Shown: positions 60,486 to 64,000 of the stretch, piece after piece
Numbering within the stretch: position 1 is the stretch's first letter
Layout: the number at the start of each line of letters is the position of its first letter
Assembly: GCA_045600105.1 (NCBI GenBank)
Contig: JAZRXG010000007.1
Span: 12,909 to 76,908, forward strand
DNA from: UBA1206 sp045600105
Lineage (GTDB): Bacteria; Bacillota; Clostridia; Oscillospirales; CAG-382
Length of the DNA: 64,000 nt
Reading direction: 5' to 3'
The notes under the pieces: model-generated
What the model was told of the DNA's origin: nothing
The model's input: only the letters and a program-made list of their open reading frames with translations
The model's database searches: none
Program-made: the position numbers and the translations under genes

Positions 60486-60548
60486 GATTTATATTTACGG
60501 CGATGTCGTCTTTTTGCAGGGGACGGCGTCCTCGACGTCCCGAACCGC

Positions 60549-60569
60549 TTAACGCTTAAGGCTCAATGC
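60549..60569 (-). repeat. Heptamer tract at the PAP2 gene end
   Basis: On the minus strand GCATTGA, GCCTTAA and GCGTTAA; the gene's TAA is the end of the last unit. A GGGACG/CGTCCC hairpin follows at about 60521-60542. Confidence 0.75.
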
Positions 60570-61217
60570 TTTGCTTTCTCCGTAGGAGTAAGCAAACAGC
60601 AGAGAAGTGCTTATCAGCATTCCGCCGAGAATGTCGGTGAACCAGTGAGCGCCCGAGAAATAACGGCAGACGGTCGTCAGAACGGCAAACACCCCGCACG
60701 AAACACAGGCGGCAACGCGGACGGTCTGATTTCCGATCCTGCGTTTCAGCTGCGCTATTGCCGAAACGAACACGCAGATGGCAAGCATCGTGTGCGACGA
60801 CGGGAACGATTCCTCAAGAACGCCGTCGATAAGGACGGGGCGATAGTTGACGTGCAGCTTGCCGAAGATGAAATAAAGTGCGATAACGATGATGTAGAAC
60901 ACGGCGAGAACGTAGATATCAAGGTCGACCTTGAAAAAACTCTTCCTCGTAAAGAGCTGATACGCTCCGAAGCACGCGAAACCGAACGCCGTGAGAATGG
61001 CAAGATAACCGAGATATTCGGCAAAGTCAAAAAGCGTGTCGTTCCGCGGAGCGATAAGGGCGTCGTTAAGCGACGAAAGCCCCGTTTCTGCGTCTGCGGC
61101 TTCTTCATTGGCTTCGCAATTCGGGAAATTCACGTCGACCGTTTTGAGAAGAACGATAAGTATGATGAACAGCGCGAGAAATATCACCGCGCAAATCAAT
61201 TTTGTTTTTGCTTTCAT
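60549..61217 (-). CDS. PAP2-family membrane phosphatase
   Basis: A 222-residue membrane phosphatase, perhaps acting on undecaprenyl or phosphatidyl phosphates. The PAP2 motifs are NYRPVLIDG (motif 1 is weak), SFPSSHTMLAI near residue 140 and CRYFSGAHWFTDILGG near 185, with both catalytic His present. GGAGG precedes the ATG by 6 nt. The C-terminal ALSLKR and TAA are encoded by heptamer repeats. It is divergent from the YitT-like gene. Confidence 0.9.
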   Translation of the reverse strand: MKAKTKLICAVIFLALFIILIVLLKTVDVNFPNCEANEEAADAETGLSSLNDALIAPRNDTLFDFAEYLGYLAILTAFGFACFGAYQLFTRKSFFKVDLDIYVLAVFYIIVIALYFIFGKLHVNYRPVLIDGVLEESFPSSHTMLAICVFVSAIAQLKRRIGNQTVRVAACVSCGVFAVLTTVCRYFSGAHWFTDILGGMLISTSLLFAYSYGESKALSLKR

Positions 61218-61246
61218 TTTGGCCTCCGCTTTTCTTTTTCGTCTTT

Positions 61247-61275
61247 ATTATACAGCGTCGGGCACGTTTTGTCAA
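61247..61275 (-). promoter_or_regulatory. Promoter of the PAP2 gene
   Basis: Minus-strand TTGACA (61270-61275), 17 nt and TATAAT (61247-61252): full consensus. Confidence 0.85.
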
Positions 61276-61291
61276 TAACGCGCGTGCCGTA

Positions 61292-61320
61292 TTGAAAAAG
61301 GCGGGAAATTATGCTATAAT
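61292..61320 (+). promoter_or_regulatory. Promoter of the YitT-like gene
   Basis: TTGAAA (61292-61297), 17 nt and TATAAT (61315-61320). The leader would be only about 14 nt. Confidence 0.75.
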
Positions 61321-61340
61321 ATAAAAAATAACAAGTTTTG

Positions 61341-61964
61341 ATGAAAAGTGCCTGCATAATGACCGGAATCAGATCGAAAAATATAATAATCGGCGTCATC
61401 GGTTCGGCGATAGTCGCTTTCGGGATGTACAACGTGCACGACGTCGCCGACATAACCGAGGGCGGCGTGCTCGGGCTGAACCTGCTTCTGGAGCACTGGT
61501 TCGGCATTTCGCCCGCCTACACCAACTTTGTCCTGACATTCGTGTGCTTCACGCTCGGTTGGAAAGCGCTCGGCAGGGGATTCGTCGTCTGTTCGGTGAT
61601 ATTCACTACGTCTTTTTCGGTGTTTTACCGCCTTCTCGAGCTTTTCACTCCCCGCCTTTTCCCGTGTCTTGCGTCGCATCCGTGGCTCGCTGCTGTCGTC
61701 GGCGCGGTCTTTGTCGGCGTTGGCATCGGGCTCAACGTCCGTTCGGGCGGAGCGCAGAGCGGCGACGACGCTCTCGCGATGGCGTTTAACCGCTTTTTCG
61801 GCTTCCGCCTCAGCACGGTCTATCTCGTAAGCGATTTGACCGTTCTGCTGCTTTCGCTGACGTATCTTCCGCTGCCTCGCATACTCTGCTCCCTTGTGAC
61901 GGTCGTGCTCTCGGGGCAGATCATCGAGATAATGACGCTGATCGGGAAAAAGAAGGATGCGTAA
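61341..61964 (+). CDS. YitT-family membrane protein
   Basis: A 207-residue protein with about five helices that matches the YitT/DUF161 membrane part (GSAIVAFGMYNVHDVADITEGGVLGLNLLLEH near the start, written here only in outline). GVGIGLNVRSGGAQSGDDA near residue 125 is typical. The usual C-terminal DUF2179 domain is missing, so this is the short form. Function unknown. The ribosome-binding site is weak and the leader short, so the ATG at 61341 is only the most likely start. Confidence 0.82.
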   Translation: MKSACIMTGIRSKNIIIGVIGSAIVAFGMYNVHDVADITEGGVLGLNLLLEHWFGISPAYTNFVLTFVCFTLGWKALGRGFVVCSVIFTTSFSVFYRLLELFTPRLFPCLASHPWLAAVVGAVFVGVGIGLNVRSGGAQSGDDALAMAFNRFFGFRLSTVYLVSDLTVLLLSLTYLPLPRILCSLVTVVLSGQIIEIMTLIGKKKDA

Positions 61965-61996
61965 GGCTTTTTCGGTACAAAAGCCGCAGTACGCGG

Positions 61997-62025
61997 TTGA
62001 CAAAAACGCCGATTTGTGCTATTTT
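61997..62025 (+). promoter_or_regulatory. Promoter of fucO
   Basis: TTGACA (61997-62002), 17 nt and TATTTT (62020-62025), 38 nt before the ATG. Confidence 0.7.
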
Positions 62026-62062
62026 TTATACAGAAACCAAATACAGAAAGTGAGGAACCATT

Positions 62063-63208
62063 ATGAACAAATTCATGCTCAACGAAACGTCGTACCACGG
62101 AGCGGGTGCGATAACCGTCATCCCCGACGAGATCAAAAACCGCGGATTTGACAGCTGCTTCGTCGCCACAGACCCCGACCTTGTAAAATTCGGCGTTTCC
62201 GCCAAAGTCACCGACCTGCTCGAAAAAGCCGGCATCAAGTTCACGGTCTATTCCGACATCAAGCCGAACCCGACCATCGAAAACGTGACTCACGGTGTCG
62301 AGGAGTTCAAAAAATCCGGTGCGGAATGTATCGTCGCGATAGGCGGCGGCTCTTCCATGGATACGGCAAAAGCCATCGGCATCATCATCGCCAACCCCGA
62401 ATTTGCCGACGTTCGCTCTCTTGAGGGCGTCGCTCCCACCAAGAACCCGTGCGTTCCCATCATCGCTGTTCCCACTACCGCAGGCACCGCCGCGGAAGTC
62501 ACCATCAACTACGTTATCACGGACGTTGAAAAAAAGAGAAAATTCGTCTGCGTTGACTGCCACGACATCCCCGTCGTCGCCGTCGTAGACCCCGATATGA
62601 TGTCCACCATGCCCAAATCTCTTACCGCCGCTACCGGTATGGACGCGCTGACTCACGCCATCGAAGGCTATATCACCAAGGGCGCGTGGGAACTTTCGGA
62701 TATGTTCCACCTCAAAGCCATCGAGATAATCTCGCGTTCCCTCAGAGACGCCGTCAACAACACCAAAGAGGGCAGAGAAGGAATGGCGCTCGGCCAGTAC
62801 GTCGCCGGCATGGGATTCTCCAACGTAGGTCTCGGCGTTGACCATTCCATGGCTCACACCCTTTCGGCTTATTACGATATGCCTCACGGCAAAGCTTGCG
62901 CGACCCTTCTCCCCTGCGTCATGGAGTACAACGCTCCCGCGACGGGCGAAAAATACCGCGAGATCGCAAGAGCGATGGGAGTCAAGGGCGTTGATGAGAT
63001 GACCCGGGACGAGTACAGAAAAGCGGCGGTCGACGCCGTCTCCAAACTTGCCGAAGACGTCGGCATCGTGACGTCTCTCAAGGGCGTCGCCAAAGAGGAA
63101 GATATCCGCCAGATGTCGATAGACGCCTATAACGACGCCTGCCGTCCCGGCAACCCGAGAGAAACCTCCGTCGAAGATATCGAAGCCCTCTACCGCAGCC
63201 TGATGTGA
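62063..63208 (+). CDS. fucO: Lactaldehyde reductase (iron-dependent alcohol dehydrogenase)
   Basis: A 381-residue group III alcohol dehydrogenase that reduces L-lactaldehyde to 1,2-propanediol at the end of fucose or rhamnose breakdown. It is strikingly close to enterobacterial FucO over PTTAGTAAEVTINYVITD and ADVRSLEG. The NAD loop is GGGSSMDTAK near residue 97. Metal ligands are the Asp and His of ATGMDALTHAIEGY near 195, and His in DHSMAHTL and MPHGKA. It fits with the GH78 rhamnosidase at 17658, though no isomerase, kinase or aldolase is in the window. GAGG-type sequence precedes the ATG. Confidence 0.93.
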   Translation: MNKFMLNETSYHGAGAITVIPDEIKNRGFDSCFVATDPDLVKFGVSAKVTDLLEKAGIKFTVYSDIKPNPTIENVTHGVEEFKKSGAECIVAIGGGSSMDTAKAIGIIIANPEFADVRSLEGVAPTKNPCVPIIAVPTTAGTAAEVTINYVITDVEKKRKFVCVDCHDIPVVAVVDPDMMSTMPKSLTAATGMDALTHAIEGYITKGAWELSDMFHLKAIEIISRSLRDAVNNTKEGREGMALGQYVAGMGFSNVGLGVDHSMAHTLSAYYDMPHGKACATLLPCVMEYNAPATGEKYREIARAMGVKGVDEMTRDEYRKAAVDAVSKLAEDVGIVTSLKGVAKEEDIRQMSIDAYNDACRPGNPRETSVEDIEALYRSLM

Positions 63209-63213
63209 TCACT

Positions 63214-63645
63214 ATGACAGCGAAGCAAATGAGTGAACAAATCCGCGCGATCAAAACACAAAAAGACGTTGAAACGTTTCTCGAACAGTCGAACGGCCTT
63301 CACGATGGGTATATTCTGTCGGTTCAGTTCTCTCACAACGGTTATAAGCCGCAGGAAAACGGATCGATTTGTGTTTATCCCGAAGATAACGAGTTAAAAA
63401 TCAGAATTCTGATTACCAGTATTTGGAACACGGCGATCGAGCTCGTTTTTAAAGAAGTCTCGGAGTGGCAGCTGCGCGACGATATGGGAGATATCTTTGA
63501 AACGTCGGTTTCCGTTTCGGAAGACGGGAAAATCGTTTGGACTGACGCTTTTTCAACCGATGAAGAAACACGAAAAAACGGGTCATACGTAATTGCCCGA
63601 AGCATGGAGTACCGCTTCTGCGAAAAAAGTGATAAAAGAAACTGA
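63214..63645 (+). CDS. Unknown protein, possible immunity-type protein
   Basis: A 143-residue soluble protein that I do not recognise. GLHDGYILSVQF near residue 28 recalls small families built around an HD-x-x-I-L-S motif, including some immunity proteins, but this is only a resemblance. The start could also be GTG at 63205, overlapping the fucO stop; neither has a good ribosome-binding site, so coupling to fucO is likely. Its base composition is more AT-rich than fucO, which suggests recent arrival. A clean terminator follows. Confidence 0.65.
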   Translation: MTAKQMSEQIRAIKTQKDVETFLEQSNGLHDGYILSVQFSHNGYKPQENGSICVYPEDNELKIRILITSIWNTAIELVFKEVSEWQLRDDMGDIFETSVSVSEDGKIVWTDAFSTDEETRKNGSYVIARSMEYRFCEKSDKRN

Positions 63646-63663
63646 CAACGTATAAATAACGTC

Positions 63664-63691
63664 AAAAAGCACCCGAAACGGGTGCTTTTTT
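63664..63691 (+). terminator. Terminator after the unknown gene
   Basis: AAAAGCACCC-GAAA-CGGGTGCTTTTTT, a strong stem with a GNRA-like loop and T run. Confidence 0.9.
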
Positions 63692-63751
63692 GCTGGTGCG
63701 GGTAACACTCATTCACTACCGACCCGTTCAAGTCCCTTGATTAACATATGA

Positions 63752-63790
63752 TAAAAAGCAGACACCGCTAAAGCGATATCTGCTTTTTAT
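63752..63790 (-). terminator. Terminator of the XRE gene at the right edge
   Basis: AAAAAGCAGA and TCTGCTTTTT close a stem with an inner GCTAAAGC dyad. The T run is present on both strands. It lies about 64 nt past the stop of the leftward XRE gene. Confidence 0.75.
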
Positions 63791-63853
63791 GGTGCGGGTG
63801 TTGATAACGGATTTCGGATTCATCAGCGAAAAGAAAAAACTCTAGCAACGAAA

Positions 63854-64000
63854 TCAAATAAAAAAATCATTCACGTCACAATGCAAAAGTAAAGCAATAT
63901 CGGGAAGAAATGTAATATCGGGATAACATACCTCACGTTCCCATTTTGAAATTGCTTGCGGGGAAACACCCAAAAGTTTACCGAATTCCTCTTGTGTTAA
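63854..64000 (-). CDS. XRE-family regulator, 5' end outside window
   Basis: The minus strand carries 48 codons and a TGA. They read LTQEEFGKLLGVSPQAISKW, then EREVCYPDITFLPDIALLL, a textbook HTH_3 domain with recognition helix SPQAISKWE. The start lies beyond 64000. It ends right after the HTH (CDVNDFFI), so the whole protein is probably short, about 65-70 residues. The region is AT-rich. It may be the first sign of a mobile or accessory block to the right. Confidence 0.85.
   Translation of the reverse strand, partial: LTQEEFGKLLGVSPQAISKWEREVCYPDITFLPDIALLLHCDVNDFFI

Noticed and set aside
63694..63745. tRNA-like sequence (TGGTGCGGGT and CCCGTTCAAGTCCC)
   Set aside because: The acceptor-like and T-arm-like pieces lie in opposite orientations and no cloverleaf can be drawn.

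Overview
The window looks like the chromosome of a Gram-positive anaerobe of class Clostridia, probably a gut member of the Oscillospirales or Christensenellales type. The reasons are a YtvI-type sporulation membrane protein, the RNase Y/YmdB pair, a class B sortase, a RicF-type YlbF protein with a Cys tail, a six-subunit Rnf complex, strong TTGACA-N17-TATAAT promoters and GC-rich wobble positions. The exact taxon cannot be read from the sequence. Most genes are ordinary core genes. Three patches are visibly more AT-rich and look acquired: the left edge (1-1727), 4728-7289, and the right edge (63214-64000).

Layout. 1-2340: two DNA methyltransferases of a restriction-modification locus, a cluster of small palindromes, and tRNA-Gln and tRNA-Glu. 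An 18-bp copy of the tRNA-Gln 3' end lies between the palindromes and the methyltransferases. 2383-4646: YtvI-like permease, HAD phosphatase and NUDIX hydrolase. 4728-7289: a compact accessory cassette of DUF4417-like protein, HNH nuclease and two small unknowns, divergent from an XRE repressor gene. 7324-9441: secreted DUF4855-like protein. 9714-10403: orphan response regulator. 10792-13021: Wzz-like adaptor, tyrosine autokinase and PHP phosphatase, without glycosyltransferases. 13134-21295: housekeeping and transport genes plus a GH78 rhamnosidase. 21351-22508: sortase B. 22718-30444: tig-clpP-clpX, rny-ymdB-yajC and a flavoprotein. 30620-40268: leftward genes tgt, mutL, mutS, ylbF, miaB, an NlpC/P60 peptidase and malic enzyme. 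40341-43485: double NodB deacetylase converging on a large membrane protein. 43510-50304: an Rnf operon led by ApbE, a NusG-II domain protein and a Gx-type membrane protein. 50570-53022: small membrane protein and RecD2 helicase. 53129-58053: DUF6259-like glycosidase and GH2 beta-galactosidase. 58119-63208: hydroxyacid dehydrogenase, fumarase, PAP2 protein, YitT-like protein and FucO.

How the genes fit together. The Rnf operon carries its own flavin transferase, and its RnfG and RnfD have the expected flavinylation motifs; it would couple ferredoxin:NAD oxidoreduction to an ion gradient. GH78, the DUF6259/GH2 pair and FucO (lactaldehyde reductase) suggest growth on plant or host glycans, including rhamnose or fucose. 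Malic enzyme and fumarase belong to C4-acid metabolism.

The two observations I rate highest are as follows. First, ten short tracts of 7-nt-periodic repeats sit next to gene ends and usually next to a GGATTTCCGC-type terminator hairpin; in four genes the stop codon, and in three of them the last sense codons, lie inside the repeat. Second, the 4728-7289 nuclease cassette has tight translational coupling between the nuclease and the next gene, and a divergent repressor with a dyad in its promoter.
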